A program made the position numbers and the translations under genes. Positions 1 to 8,409 of a stretch of DNA of 43,254 nt are shown in pieces. The notes under the pieces were generated by a model. That model did not search any database. It had not been told where the DNA came from and worked only from the letters and a program-made list of their open reading frames with translations. Source of the DNA: an uncultured Clostridium sp. (GTDB lineage: Bacteria; Bacillota_I; Bacilli_A; RF39; UBA660); assembly GCA_902493795.1 (NCBI GenBank), contig CABUQZ010000015.1, positions 1 to 43,254 of the forward strand. The letters run 5' to 3'. Numbering within the stretch: the first letter of the stretch is position 1; every line of letters starts with the position of its first letter.

Positions 1-3000
1 AAAAATGTAAGTGATCGTGGAATTGAGATAAAAGTAGGTACGGAATTTGAAAATGCTAGAGTAGCTGCATTGGAAGAAATGACAAAAAGGTTGATGGATA
101 CCAAAGAAGTAGACAATATTGCAAAACTTTATATTAGCCATTTAGATCAGAAGTCAAAAGAAACAATAATATCTAGTAAATCTGATGATGTATCAAAAGA
201 AGTACTAAAATCAATGCAATCTGATGGAAGAATAAAATTGGACACTATTACTGAGAATGCTTTAGAGAATATTAAATCTACAGGTTATGTATTAGATGTT
301 AATAGACCACTTACAAGTGATGAGATTTTGTTATTAAGTAAAAGTGATATTAAAGTAGACGTCAATTCAAATCCTAATGCAGACCCTATATCAGCGAGAG
401 AATATGCCATTGGTGAAATGATTAAATCAAAAGTAATAGATGAGGTTGTTATAAATAATTATTTGGAAGGTAAGCCTAATTTACTAGAAGTTGATGAAAG
501 AATTATTAATTTTGTATCTAATGAAATTTCAATTAATTCATCAGCATATAGCAGTGATGTAATAGAATATGTATCTAATGCTGTAGCAACAAGATTTGGT
601 AATATTAGAGAGAATTACTTTTCTAAGGTAGCTAGTTCTTTAAAAGATATAGGTTATGGGGTAGATCAAGGTATTTTACATAATTTGATGACATTTGAGT
701 CAGATGGTAAAAGATATAGTTATCGTCAAGCTGTAGATCTAGTAAATCAAGCAGAAGCTCAAGGAAAACCAATACCTAAATTTATAAAGAGATGTACGCA
801 AGAATATTTTGATGTAAAGAATTATCTTATGAATAATTATAAGTTCTCGAAAGAAGATGCATCAGTTGCAATTTTAGCTATAGATTCTAATGTTGGAGCA
901 TGTACATATGCAAGTTTTGCAAATGAAATATTTGCATCATTTATTGGAAAAGAAGCAGCTTTTGAAAATGCTTTTGGATTCCCAATGTATATAACAGTTA
1001 ATGGTGTTAGAAGATTTAATGCTTCACAATTAATGGCAGATATATATGTATCAATAAATTCATCTAAGTATGGTGGTAGGTTATTTAATGTAGATGCATT
1101 TGGAAATTACACAATTAATCCATATGTTATTAGTGCACAAAAAGATTTATCAGGAAGAAAGAAAATAGATGCTAATTTTCAAAATTATTTATCAGGAAGA
1201 GATGCTTCTAGAGTAAAATTATGTAGTAAATATTTAGAATCAAAAGGTGTAAAATATGAATCAGTAAATTATAAATACTATTCTGGACTTGGAAGCAATG
1301 CTACTCTTGCTAAATTTAAATTAGATATAGCAAAAGGAATTAGAGATGGAAAGCATTATTCAATATCAATTCATGGAAGTAAAGATGGTTTTATAAGATT
1401 GATTGATCCTCTAACGGGAAATGCGAGAGTATTTAAAGGAAATGGAGGTCATTCAATGTATATAACTGGAATGACAAACGGTGGATTCGTAGTAAGCTCA
1501 TGGGGAAAACAATATGTAATTCCATTTACAGATTTGATTAACGGAAACTTTAATTTGAATTCTTCTACTTTTAAAGGTTCGATTTACGAAAATTCACAAT
1601 TTAATAGTAACAATAATACAAATAATAATAACCATTTACATAATAATGTAATAAATTTTGTAAATAATCTTTTAAATAATAATAATAATAATGGACTAAA
1701 TCCTAATTTAACAACTGAAGAAATAGTTGAAAGGTTAAAATCTAAAAAGTTTGTAACACCAGATGTTATAAGTTCTATTGGAAAGTTAGATCAAAGGTCA
1801 AAGGAACTTATTTTGGATAGTAAAGTTGATAATGTATCTAAAGCGGTACTCGATTCAATGGCAATTAATGGAAAAGTAAAATTGAATGCTATTACTGAGA
1901 ATACTTTAAAAAATATTAGTAAGTATGGTTATACTTTAGAGGTTTCAGGATATCTTACTGATAGTGAGTTAAAAGTTTTAAGTGATGTTGATATCCCTGT
2001 TAATGTAAATGGGAAAGTTAAATCATCAAGAGAATATACACTTACTGAAACTTTGAAAAAGAATATCGTTAATCCGACAATTGTTAAAAACTTTTTGAAG
2101 GGTAATCATTATGGGTTGTTGTATGATAGAGATGTAGTATCATCTATTACTAGAGAAATCGCGAATAATAGATCTTTATATGATAGTGAGTCAATAAGAA
2201 TTGCTGCTGAGGCTTCTGTTAATATGTTTGGAAATGAAAGAAGTAATTTCTTTGAAAACTTCTCAGAGTATGGTGTAGATCAGGGAGCATTATACAAATT
2301 AATGGAGTTAGATTTAAATGGTGTAAATTATACATATTCACAAGCCCAGAAATTAATTAATGAAGCAAGACAAAATGGTAGAGTATTGCCTTTCTTCCAA
2401 AAAAGATGTACTCCTGAATACTTTGATGTTAAAGAATTTATTATGAATAAGTATCATTTTTCTAAACAAGATGCATCACTTGTTCTAACTGCAATAGATA
2501 ATAAAGGTGCTTGTACATATGCAAGTTTTGCAAATGAAATATTATCTCATTTTAAAGGAAAAGAAAAACAATTTGAAGAAAAATTTGGATTTCCAATGTA
2601 TACAACATTGCCAAATGGTGTAAGAAAATTAAATTCTTCTTATTTAATGGCTGATTTATATGCTTTCATAAATTCGAGTGAAAATGGTGGAGTTCTTTTC
2701 AATTTAACTTATGATGGTAGACATGTTGTTAATTCAAATGTTATTGGCGAAACTATTGATCCATTGAGAAGAAAGCTTCCTGATTCTAGTAAACAAAAAT
2801 ACTTAACTAGGCATGAAGATGGAAGAAACAAAGATTCTATTAAAAGATATTTAGCTTCAAAAGGACTTAATTATTCATCATCTTCTGTTTGGAGTCAATC
2901 TGAAATTAAAACAATGGATGATGTAGAATATTTTAAAACAAAAATACTAAATGATATGATGAATGGATACCAGTATGAGATTTCTATATGGGCATCTGAT

Positions 3001-3228
3001 GACCAAATTAGAATGATTTCAACTGATGCTGACCGACCTAATTGTTTCTTTTCAAATAAAAGGGGTAACATGAAAAATACTCGTTATTCAACTGGTGCAC
3101 ATTCAATTTATATAACTGGTGTTGATGGAGATAATTTGATTGTTAGTTCATGGGGACATAAATATAAAATACCATTTGTCGATTTAATTAAAGGTCAATA
3201 TGTTATAGACCGTTCTATAATATCTTAA
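1..3228 (+). CDS. Tandem papain-like cysteine-protease-fold protein (5' end outside window)
   Basis: The reading frame is open from base 1 through the TTG at 70, with no stop and no ribosome binding site at that TTG, so the gene starts left of the window. The visible 1075 residues hold two homologous units (about 25-520 and 570-1075) joined by an Asn-rich linker at about 536-567. Each unit has an invariant GACTYASFANEI segment (Cys301 and Cys838, counted from base 1), a later G-[GA]-H-S-[MI]-Y-I-T-G segment (His484 and His1034) and a VSSWG segment (Trp501 and Trp1051). The order Cys, then His, then SSWG resembles papain-like peptidases, whose NSWG motif follows the catalytic His; this fold assignment is inference. 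No membrane helix or signal is visible in the part present. More units may lie upstream. It could be a secreted protease, a toxin-like effector or a transglutaminase-like enzyme. Confidence 0.6.
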   Translation, partial: KNVSDRGIEIKVGTEFENARVAALEEMTKRLMDTKEVDNIAKLYISHLDQKSKETIISSKSDDVSKEVLKSMQSDGRIKLDTITENALENIKSTGYVLDVNRPLTSDEILLLSKSDIKVDVNSNPNADPISAREYAIGEMIKSKVIDEVVINNYLEGKPNLLEVDERIINFVSNEISINSSAYSSDVIEYVSNAVATRFGNIRENYFSKVASSLKDIGYGVDQGILHNLMTFESDGKRYSYRQAVDLVNQAEAQGKPIPKFIKRCTQEYFDVKNYLMNNYKFSKEDASVAILAIDSNVGACTYASFANEIFASFIGKEAAFENAFGFPMYITVNGVRRFNASQLMADIYVSINSSKYGGRLFNVDAFGNYTINPYVISAQKDLSGRKKIDANFQNYLSGRDASRVKLCSKYLESKGVKYESVNYKYYSGLGSNATLAKFKLDIAKGIRDGKHYSISIHGSKDGFIRLIDPLTGNARVFKGNGGHSMYITGMTNGGFVVSSWGKQYVIPFTDLINGNFNLNSSTFKGSIYENSQFNSNNNTNNNNHLHNNVINFVNNLLNNNNNNGLNPNLTTEEIVERLKSKKFVTPDVISSIGKLDQRSKELILDSKVDNVSKAVLDSMAINGKVKLNAITENTLKNISKYGYTLEVSGYLTDSELKVLSDVDIPVNVNGKVKSSREYTLTETLKKNIVNPTIVKNFLKGNHYGLLYDRDVVSSITREIANNRSLYDSESIRIAAEASVNMFGNERSNFFENFSEYGVDQGALYKLMELDLNGVNYTYSQAQKLINEARQNGRVLPFFQKRCTPEYFDVKEFIMNKYHFSKQDASLVLTAIDNKGACTYASFANEILSHFKGKEKQFEEKFGFPMYTTLPNGVRKLNSSYLMADLYAFINSSENGGVLFNLTYDGRHVVNSNVIGETIDPLRRKLPDSSKQKYLTRHEDGRNKDSIKRYLASKGLNYSSSSVWSQSEIKTMDDVEYFKTKILNDMMNGYQYEISIWASDDQIRMISTDADRPNCFFSNKRGNMKNTRYSTGAHSIYITGVDGDNLIVSSWGHKYKIPFVDLIKGQYVIDRSIIS

Positions 3229-3259
3229 TAGTAGGTTCTTTTAATTATATTATTATGTT

Positions 3260-3342
3260 TGAAAAGGAAAATACTTGATTTTCTTTAAAAAGAATAGTTA
3301 AGTGTTGCTCTGTGATTTATCTAAATCACTTTCCTTTTCAAA
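3260..3342 (+). ncRNA. Candidate structured RNA, three-way junction
   Basis: A perfect 13-bp inverted repeat (3260-3272 with 3330-3342) encloses two further hairpins: an imperfect one at about 3275-3303 and a perfect 7-bp stem with an ATCT loop (3312-3318 with 3323-3329) that abuts the outer stem. No T-run follows, so it is not an ordinary terminator. A likely promoter for the next gene lies downstream of it, so it is either the 3' end of the preceding transcript, a separate small RNA or a DNA inverted-repeat element. I do not recognise the family. Confidence 0.4.
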
Positions 3343-3381
3343 TTGTTATATTAATAGAATATGGATTATTATATAAAAATG

Positions 3382-3410
3382 TTTATTTACTAAGATTTAT
3401 ATGATAAAAT
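3382..3410 (+). promoter_or_regulatory. Promoter of the 3450 gene
   Basis: TTTATT (3382-3387) is followed after 17 bases by TAAAAT (3405-3410), with TG at 3402-3403 giving an extended -10. It lies 40 bases before the next start codon. Confidence 0.45.
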
Positions 3411-3449
3411 TAATTTAGAGTTTTAATATAAAAAATTGTGAGGTATAAA

Positions 3450-4010
3450 ATGGAAGAAAAATACGATTATCTTTTTGTAAAATATTTATATGACAAGTTA
3501 AACTTAAATGAATCAGAAAAAAAATTTGATGAAAAAGGAGTTTTACCATATTATAGTGACTTAACAGAAAATAAATTCTTTTGTATATTGAATGATGGTA
3601 ATTTAGAAAAGCTTAGTGATGACGAAAAGAAAAAATTAGAATTTTTTGGCTTAATGAATTATTCAGAGATAATGCAAAATGAAAATTTAAAAAATGAGTT
3701 ATATTCTTTTTTAGAAACTACATATAAGAAATTTTATTTTGATGAGTCTGAAGAGATTACTTATAATTATTATGGTCCAACTGATTTTGAATATATGGCA
3801 CCATCTGATGCTATTGTTTTAGGATTTGATTATCGTAAGACAGTTCCTGAAAAAGATGGAATTCCATACGACACACTTCTTGAAGAAAATGATAAAACTG
3901 TTTGTGATGAACTAAATCATATTCAAGATAGTGCTGAAGGACTTGGATTAAAAGTAGCAGTGATAAGAAGAGATGAATTTTTAATTAATTCTCCTTCTGT
4001 AATCTTATAA
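3450..4010 (+). CDS. Hypothetical protein, 186 aa
   Basis: I do not recognise a family. The start is set at ATG 3450: the upstream in-frame GTG at 3438 overlaps the GAGG Shine-Dalgarno (3440-3443), which is well spaced for 3450. The protein is acidic and probably soluble, with no signal peptide or membrane helix. The N-terminal half is helical and charged. The C-terminal half has a Tyr-rich patch (about 115-125), a GFDYRK segment and a hydrophobic end (LKVAVIRRDEFLINSPSVIL). It has its own promoter and terminator, so it is monocistronic. Its neighbours give no functional clue. Confidence 0.7.
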   Translation: MEEKYDYLFVKYLYDKLNLNESEKKFDEKGVLPYYSDLTENKFFCILNDGNLEKLSDDEKKKLEFFGLMNYSEIMQNENLKNELYSFLETTYKKFYFDESEEITYNYYGPTDFEYMAPSDAIVLGFDYRKTVPEKDGIPYDTLLEENDKTVCDELNHIQDSAEGLGLKVAVIRRDEFLINSPSVIL

Positions 4011-4023
4011 TTTGTTGTATAAT

Positions 4024-4050
4024 AAAAGATAGATTTTATCTATCTTTTTA
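4024..4050 (+). terminator. Intrinsic terminator after the 3450 gene
   Basis: An 11-bp perfect stem (4024-4034 with 4038-4048) with a TTT loop; the 3' arm ends in a T-run. Confidence 0.8.
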
Positions 4051-4066
4051 ATTTGGTGGTGAGGTT

Positions 4067-4945
4067 ATGGAAAAATTTGAAATGGGTAAGGCTTCTAATA
4101 TGGACTTAGATGTTAAGTTTAATAAAGCTTTAGAAAACAAATATTTTGCTAAAATATGTAAAAGTTTAGATTTATCAAATGACATTTTAAGAATGTATAC
4201 ATCTAGTATAATGGAAGCTAGTAAAGAGTTTGAAAACTGTAGTAATTGTAAAGGACTAGATAAATGTCCTAATTCGATTCCTGGATGCCTTTTTAAAGCT
4301 TTTAAAAATAATTCTGGAGTAGTTTTTTCTTATGTAGAATGCGAAAATATGGCGAAAGATAAATTTAAGAAAAACGTTGTATATTTTGATTTACCTAAAA
4401 AGTTAAAAGAAGCATCTTTTGCTTTAATATATCGAGATGATAAAAGTAGGGTAGAGATAATTAAGAAGCTTAAAGCCTTTTATGATTCTTATTTAAAAGG
4501 AGAATGTTCTAAAGGAATTTATTTATATGGTAATTTTGGGTGTGGGAAGTCTTATCTTGTTGCAGCTTTATTTAATGAACTTGCTAAAAAAGATGTTAAA
4601 AGCGTTATTGTTCATACACCTGAACTTTTAAGATCAATTAAAGATTCTTTTGATGATGATTATAGTGAAAGATTTGATGCTGTTATGAATGCGCCTTTAT
4701 TACTTTTAGATGATATAGGTGCAGAGTATTTGACTTCTTGGGCAAGAGATGAGGTTATTGAGCCAATTCTTCAATATCGAATGGATCAGGAGTTACCAAC
4801 ATTTTTTACTTCTAACTATTCAATAAAAGAGCTTGAGAAACATTTTATTATAAATGACGATAAAATGAAGGCAAAAAGAATTATAGAAAGAATTAATCAA
4901 GTGTCAACTCCAATCGAGTTGATTGGTGAAAATAGAAGAAAATAA
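4067..4945 (+). CDS. dnaI: Primosomal protein DnaI, helicase loader
   Basis: AAA+ ATPase of the DnaI/DnaC type, which loads the replicative helicase onto DNA at origins and restarting forks. The 292 residues match DnaI organisation: an N-terminal helicase-binding domain with a Cys cluster (C58, C61, C67, C74) fitting the zinc site of DnaI, then an ATPase domain with Walker A GNFGCGKS (155-162), Walker B LLLLDDIG (211-218), the sensor-1 segment FTSN (247-250) and a C-terminal Arg-rich RIIERI helix. Start ATG 4067 follows a GGTGGTGAGG site. The usual partner dnaB is not adjacent here. Lone DnaC-like ATPases of mobile elements look similar, but the Cys cluster favours the chromosomal DnaI. Confidence 0.88.
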   Translation: MEKFEMGKASNMDLDVKFNKALENKYFAKICKSLDLSNDILRMYTSSIMEASKEFENCSNCKGLDKCPNSIPGCLFKAFKNNSGVVFSYVECENMAKDKFKKNVVYFDLPKKLKEASFALIYRDDKSRVEIIKKLKAFYDSYLKGECSKGIYLYGNFGCGKSYLVAALFNELAKKDVKSVIVHTPELLRSIKDSFDDDYSERFDAVMNAPLLLLDDIGAEYLTSWARDEVIEPILQYRMDQELPTFFTSNYSIKELEKHFIINDDKMKAKRIIERINQVSTPIELIGENRRK

Positions 4946-4975
4946 AAAGACTGGAAGTATTTCCAGTCTTATTTA
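4946..4975. terminator. Bidirectional terminator between dnaI and glmS
   Basis: A perfect 10-bp stem (4947-4956 with 4961-4970), loop GTAT, flanked by A-rich sequence on the left and T-rich on the right. It serves both convergent genes. Confidence 0.85.
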
Positions 4976-4981
4976 TTTTAA

Positions 4982-6760
4982 TTATTCTACTGTTACAGAT
5001 TTAGCAAGATTTTTTGGTTTATCAATGTCGCATCCTCTTAATTTTGCTGTTTCAAAGGCAATTAATTGAAGAGGGATAACTGCTACTATTGGCATTAATA
5101 GTTCATTATATGTTGGTATAATTACATTTTTATCTATAAAGTCATATTCTTTTTCTGTTATAGCGATAGTGTAAGCTCCACGTGCTTTAACTTCTTTAAT
5201 ATTACTTATTGTTTTTTCTATAATTTTCTTAGATGTTAGTATACTTATTACAGGAGTATTTTCTTCAATTAAAGATATAGTACCATGTTTTAGTTCACCT
5301 GATGCGTAAGCTTCACTATGAATATAAGATATTTCTTTTAGTTTTAATGATCCTTCAAGAGCTATTGCATAATCAATATTTCTTCCTAAGAAGAAGACAT
5401 CATTTTTATCTTTTAGAGTTTTTGCAATATCTTGGTAGTCTTTATTAATTAAATTTTTTATATCTAATCTTTCAAAATCTTTTAAAACATTATTTATTTT
5501 TTCTTCAGTCATAGTTTTGTTTTGATATCCTAGATATAGTGTTAAGAAAATTATTATAGTTATTTGAGCGATAAACGCTTTAGTAGTTGCAACAGCAATT
5601 TCTGGACCTGCTTTAGTGTATATAACTATATCACTTTCTCTTGCTATTGAACTTCCAACAACATTTACAATACTTAGAGTAGTAATATGTTGTTCTTTTA
5701 CTTTTCTTAGGGATGCTAATGTATCAGCTGTTTCTCCTGACTGAGAAATAAATATTGCTAAAGAGTCTTTATCTAAAAAATTATCTTTATAACGATATTC
5801 ACTTGCTATTTCAACGTTTACAGGAATTTTGGCGTTCTGTTCAATCATGTATTTAGCAATCATACCAACGTGATAAGCTGATCCACAGGCAATAATATCA
5901 ATTTTATTGTATTTTTTTAAATCCTTAAAATTATTTAGTATTTTTTGAAGTGTGTTGTATTCTTTATAAAGATTTATAATAATATTTTCTTCTTCGTTTA
6001 TTTCTTTTAACATAAAATGGGAATAACCATTTTTTTCTGCAGTATTTTTATCTCCTATAAATTCGTTAACTTCTTTTTTTACTTCTTCTTTATTATCATT
6101 TAAAAATGTTATTTTATTTTGCTCTAGAATAGCTAGTTCATTTTCTTCTATTAAATAATACTTATTAGTATAGTTTAATATTGCAGGAACGTCTGATGCA
6201 AGGTAGCTTGAGTCTTTGCTTTCTGCAACTATTAAAGGACTATCTTTTCTTAAAGCATAAATTTTATCTTGTTCATCACTACAAATAATTGCAAGAGCGT
6301 ATGATCCTCTTAGCTTTTTCTTTAACTTTAAAATAGAGTTAACCATATCTTTTTCTTTTTTATAGATATCATTTAATAAAACTGCAACTACTTCTGTATC
6401 AGTATCTGATAAAAACTTATAGTCTTTTTCTAAATCTTTTTTAATCTCCTCATAATTTTCAATTATACCATTATGAACTAATGTAATTTTTTCACATCTA
6501 TGAGGGTGAGCGTTAATAGAGTTTGGAACTCCATGAGTTGCCCATCTTGTGTGAGCTATTCCTATATTTGATTTCTTTTTAAAATCAATTTTCTTTTCTA
6601 ACTCACAAACTTTTCCTTTTTCCTTAACAATTTCAATATCATTATTATATATATAAGCAATACCACTTGAATCATATCCACGGTATTCTAGTTTTTTTAA
6701 ACCATCAATTAATACGTCTTTAGCACAATTTTTTCCAACGTATCCAACGATTCCACACAT
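4982..6760 (-). CDS. glmS: Glutamine--fructose-6-phosphate aminotransferase (isomerizing)
   Basis: GlmS makes glucosamine-6-phosphate from fructose-6-phosphate and glutamine, the first step toward UDP-GlcNAc and peptidoglycan. The 592-residue protein begins MCGIVGYVG, so after Met removal the catalytic Cys is N-terminal. The glutaminase domain shows RWATHG and HNGIIENY motifs; two SIS isomerase domains follow (SQSGETADT near 345 and the SEAYASGELKHG region near 485), and it ends in the usual AKSVTVE tail. The length fits the family (about 600). ATG at 6758-6760 is preceded by AAGGAAAT. It is transcribed alone behind a glmS ribozyme leader, so the product's own concentration controls the mRNA. 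Confidence 0.97.
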   Translation of the reverse strand: MCGIVGYVGKNCAKDVLIDGLKKLEYRGYDSSGIAYIYNNDIEIVKEKGKVCELEKKIDFKKKSNIGIAHTRWATHGVPNSINAHPHRCEKITLVHNGIIENYEEIKKDLEKDYKFLSDTDTEVVAVLLNDIYKKEKDMVNSILKLKKKLRGSYALAIICSDEQDKIYALRKDSPLIVAESKDSSYLASDVPAILNYTNKYYLIEENELAILEQNKITFLNDNKEEVKKEVNEFIGDKNTAEKNGYSHFMLKEINEEENIIINLYKEYNTLQKILNNFKDLKKYNKIDIIACGSAYHVGMIAKYMIEQNAKIPVNVEIASEYRYKDNFLDKDSLAIFISQSGETADTLASLRKVKEQHITTLSIVNVVGSSIARESDIVIYTKAGPEIAVATTKAFIAQITIIIFLTLYLGYQNKTMTEEKINNVLKDFERLDIKNLINKDYQDIAKTLKDKNDVFFLGRNIDYAIALEGSLKLKEISYIHSEAYASGELKHGTISLIEENTPVISILTSKKIIEKTISNIKEVKARGAYTIAITEKEYDFIDKNVIIPTYNELLMPIVAVIPLQLIAFETAKLRGCDIDKPKNLAKSVTVE

Positions 6761-6775
6761 AAATTTCCTTTCTTA

Positions 6776-6915
6776 TATACTTTTTGTTACAATCTTGATT
6801 TTGTTTTTTGTAGTATATATTTTAATAGCATCCGCCGAATATTTCGATAACTATTAACCTCGTCACCTTAAAAAGGCCTGGCGCTTTTAGTATTCTATTC
6901 CTCCACTAGCAATAC
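6776..6915 (-). ncRNA. glmS ribozyme riboswitch
   Basis: On the minus strand the leader holds the conserved glmS ribozyme core in order: AGCGCC (6885-6880), GACGAGG (6864-6858), an ATCGA segment, and TTCGGCGGATGC near 6839-6828, followed by an A-rich region before the ribosome binding site. In this known class, glucosamine-6-phosphate acts as cofactor for self-cleavage just before the G of AGCGCC, here between 6885 and 6884, after which the mRNA is degraded. The P2/P2a region is short compared with the Bacillus form. Outer boundaries are approximate. Confidence 0.93.
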
Positions 6916-6923
6916 TTAATTAT

Positions 6924-6929
6924 ATTATA
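6924..6929 (-). promoter_or_regulatory. Probable -10 of glmS
   Basis: TATAAT on the minus strand, placing the transcript start a few bases before the ribozyme P1 stem, as expected for glmS leaders. No convincing -35 is seen. Confidence 0.45.
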
Positions 6930-6979
6930 TAGTAATGAATAAAAATTTATCTACTTTTTTATAAAAAAACAAAAAAATA

Positions 6980-6988
6980 TGGTATAAT
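6980..6988 (+). promoter_or_regulatory. Extended -10 promoter of the polysaccharide-like operon
   Basis: TGGTATAAT, a perfect extended -10, lies 30 bases before the first gene. The -35 region is weak. Confidence 0.55.
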
Positions 6989-7018
6989 TTTTAATGATAT
7001 AGGGAAGGAGAATTATCA

Positions 7019-7714
7019 TTGAAAAGGGTTTTACGTCAAGAAAAGAAGTATTTATTAACTTATGATAGCTTTTCAAAAAACAATTTTTATTTTAAAAAGA
7101 TTCTTCATGAAGATGAACATAATGATTCTTGTGGGTACACTATTAGATCATTATATTTTGATACACTTAATGATGATGACTTTTATAATAAAGTTGATGG
7201 ATTAGAATTGAGAAGGAAAATAAGATTGAGAATATACTCAACGAATGATGATTTTGCTTATTTAGAGCTAAAACAAAAACAGGGCAACTATCAAGAGAAA
7301 AGATCTTTAAAAATTTCAAAAGATGACGCTATTTCATTAATTAATAAAAAGTATGAAGTTTTATTAAAGTATCCTGATTCTTTTGCAAAAGAGATGTATG
7401 GTATTATGAGTACATATTACTATGTCCCTAAGACAATTAACCAGTATAAAAGAGTTGCTTATGTTGTTAAAGAAAACTCGATAAGACTTACATTTGACAA
7501 AGATATAAGAGCAACTGAGACTTCTTTTGATTTATTTAATCCAAATTTATTGTTAAATCCTGTATTTAATCAAAATCTTGTTGTATTTGAAGTAAAATAT
7601 AACGGATTTTTGCTTTCATATGTTAAAGATATTATTAAAAATGTTGATTTAATTCAAACACCTATTAGCAAATATTGTTTGGGAAGAACAAACACGATAA
7701 AGTATGTTTATTAG
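7019..7714 (+). CDS. VTC-domain polyphosphate polymerase-like protein
   Basis: A 231-residue protein of the VTC family (triphosphate tunnel fold), whose eukaryotic members make polyphosphate. Tunnel-type motifs appear in order: RQEKKYLL (6-13), RSLYFDT (43-49), RRKIRLRIY (65-73), YLELKQK (81-87), LTFDKDIRA (near 157) and FEVKYNG (near 188). The paired charged residues (RxRxR, ExK, D, ExK) are those expected to line the tunnel. The start is TTG 7019, supported by AAGGAG at 7005-7010; no better start exists. It is first in a seven-gene operon, 12 bases before a DUF4956 gene. In bacteria this domain often sits beside DUF4956 and CotH genes, so its real substrate may be linked to surface polymers and is uncertain. 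Confidence 0.82.
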   Translation: MKRVLRQEKKYLLTYDSFSKNNFYFKKILHEDEHNDSCGYTIRSLYFDTLNDDDFYNKVDGLELRRKIRLRIYSTNDDFAYLELKQKQGNYQEKRSLKISKDDAISLINKKYEVLLKYPDSFAKEMYGIMSTYYYVPKTINQYKRVAYVVKENSIRLTFDKDIRATETSFDLFNPNLLLNPVFNQNLVVFEVKYNGFLLSYVKDIIKNVDLIQTPISKYCLGRTNTIKYVY

Positions 7715-7726
7715 GAGGCGTTTAAA

Positions 7727-8404
7727 ATGGATGAGATTTTATCGAATGTTTTTGAATCTACTGGTACGTTAAGTAACCAGCAAATAATGGTTAATTTAGT
7801 TATGTCACTTATACTTGGTCTTGTTGTTTTTGCATCATACTTATACACACATGCTGGATCAATATATTCAACAAAGTTTAATATTTCCCTTGTTATGCTT
7901 ACAATTGTAACTTGTATTGTTATGACTGTTATTCAAAATAACATAGCATTATCATTAGGTACAATTGGGGCACTTTCAATTGTACGTTTCCGTACAGCGA
8001 TTAAAGATCCTAGAGATACGATTTATATATTTTGGGCTATATCAATGGGACTATGTTGTGGTATATCATGCTTTAAAATTGCAGTTTTAGGAGCCTTAGT
8101 AATATTTGTATTTTTATTGCTATTTGGAAGAATTAAAAACACAGATCGCTTGCTTTTAGTAGTTAGAGGTGGAAGAAAAGAAGAAAGAGATATAGAATCC
8201 ACTGTATTTAAATATTTTCAAGGAAAAGTAAATCTAAGAGTAAAGAATACAGATAAAGATAATGTCGAGATAATATATGAATTATCTAGAAAAGTATATA
8301 ATAAGTACAATAAAACTGAGGTTTCAATTACTGATTCCTTATATAAAATAAAAGATGTTGATTATGTTAATTTAGTTGTCCAAAATGATGAAATAAACGG
8401 GTAA
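7727..8404 (+). CDS. DUF4956 family membrane protein
   Basis: A 225-residue protein with three or four hydrophobic segments in residues 20-135 and a soluble C-terminal domain. The segment GALSIVRFRTAIKDPRDT (about 85-102), between membrane helices, matches the signature of the DUF4956 family, whose function is unknown. The soluble tail has a ferredoxin-like alternation of strands and helices, as in several membrane sensors and channels. ATG 7727 follows GGAGGCG. It sits 12 bases after the VTC gene and 5 bases before the CotH gene, an arrangement I recall as common in Clostridia. It may form the membrane partner of the VTC protein; that is inference. Confidence 0.8.
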   Translation: MDEILSNVFESTGTLSNQQIMVNLVMSLILGLVVFASYLYTHAGSIYSTKFNISLVMLTIVTCIVMTVIQNNIALSLGTIGALSIVRFRTAIKDPRDTIYIFWAISMGLCCGISCFKIAVLGALVIFVFLLLFGRIKNTDRLLLVVRGGRKEERDIESTVFKYFQGKVNLRVKNTDKDNVEIIYELSRKVYNKYNKTEVSITDSLYKIKDVDYVNLVVQNDEING

Positions 8405-8409
8405 GAAAG

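Noticed and set aside
1600..1700. AAT-rich tract as a possible CRISPR or tandem repeat array
   Set aside because: It encodes the in-frame Asn linker and lacks regular spacers.
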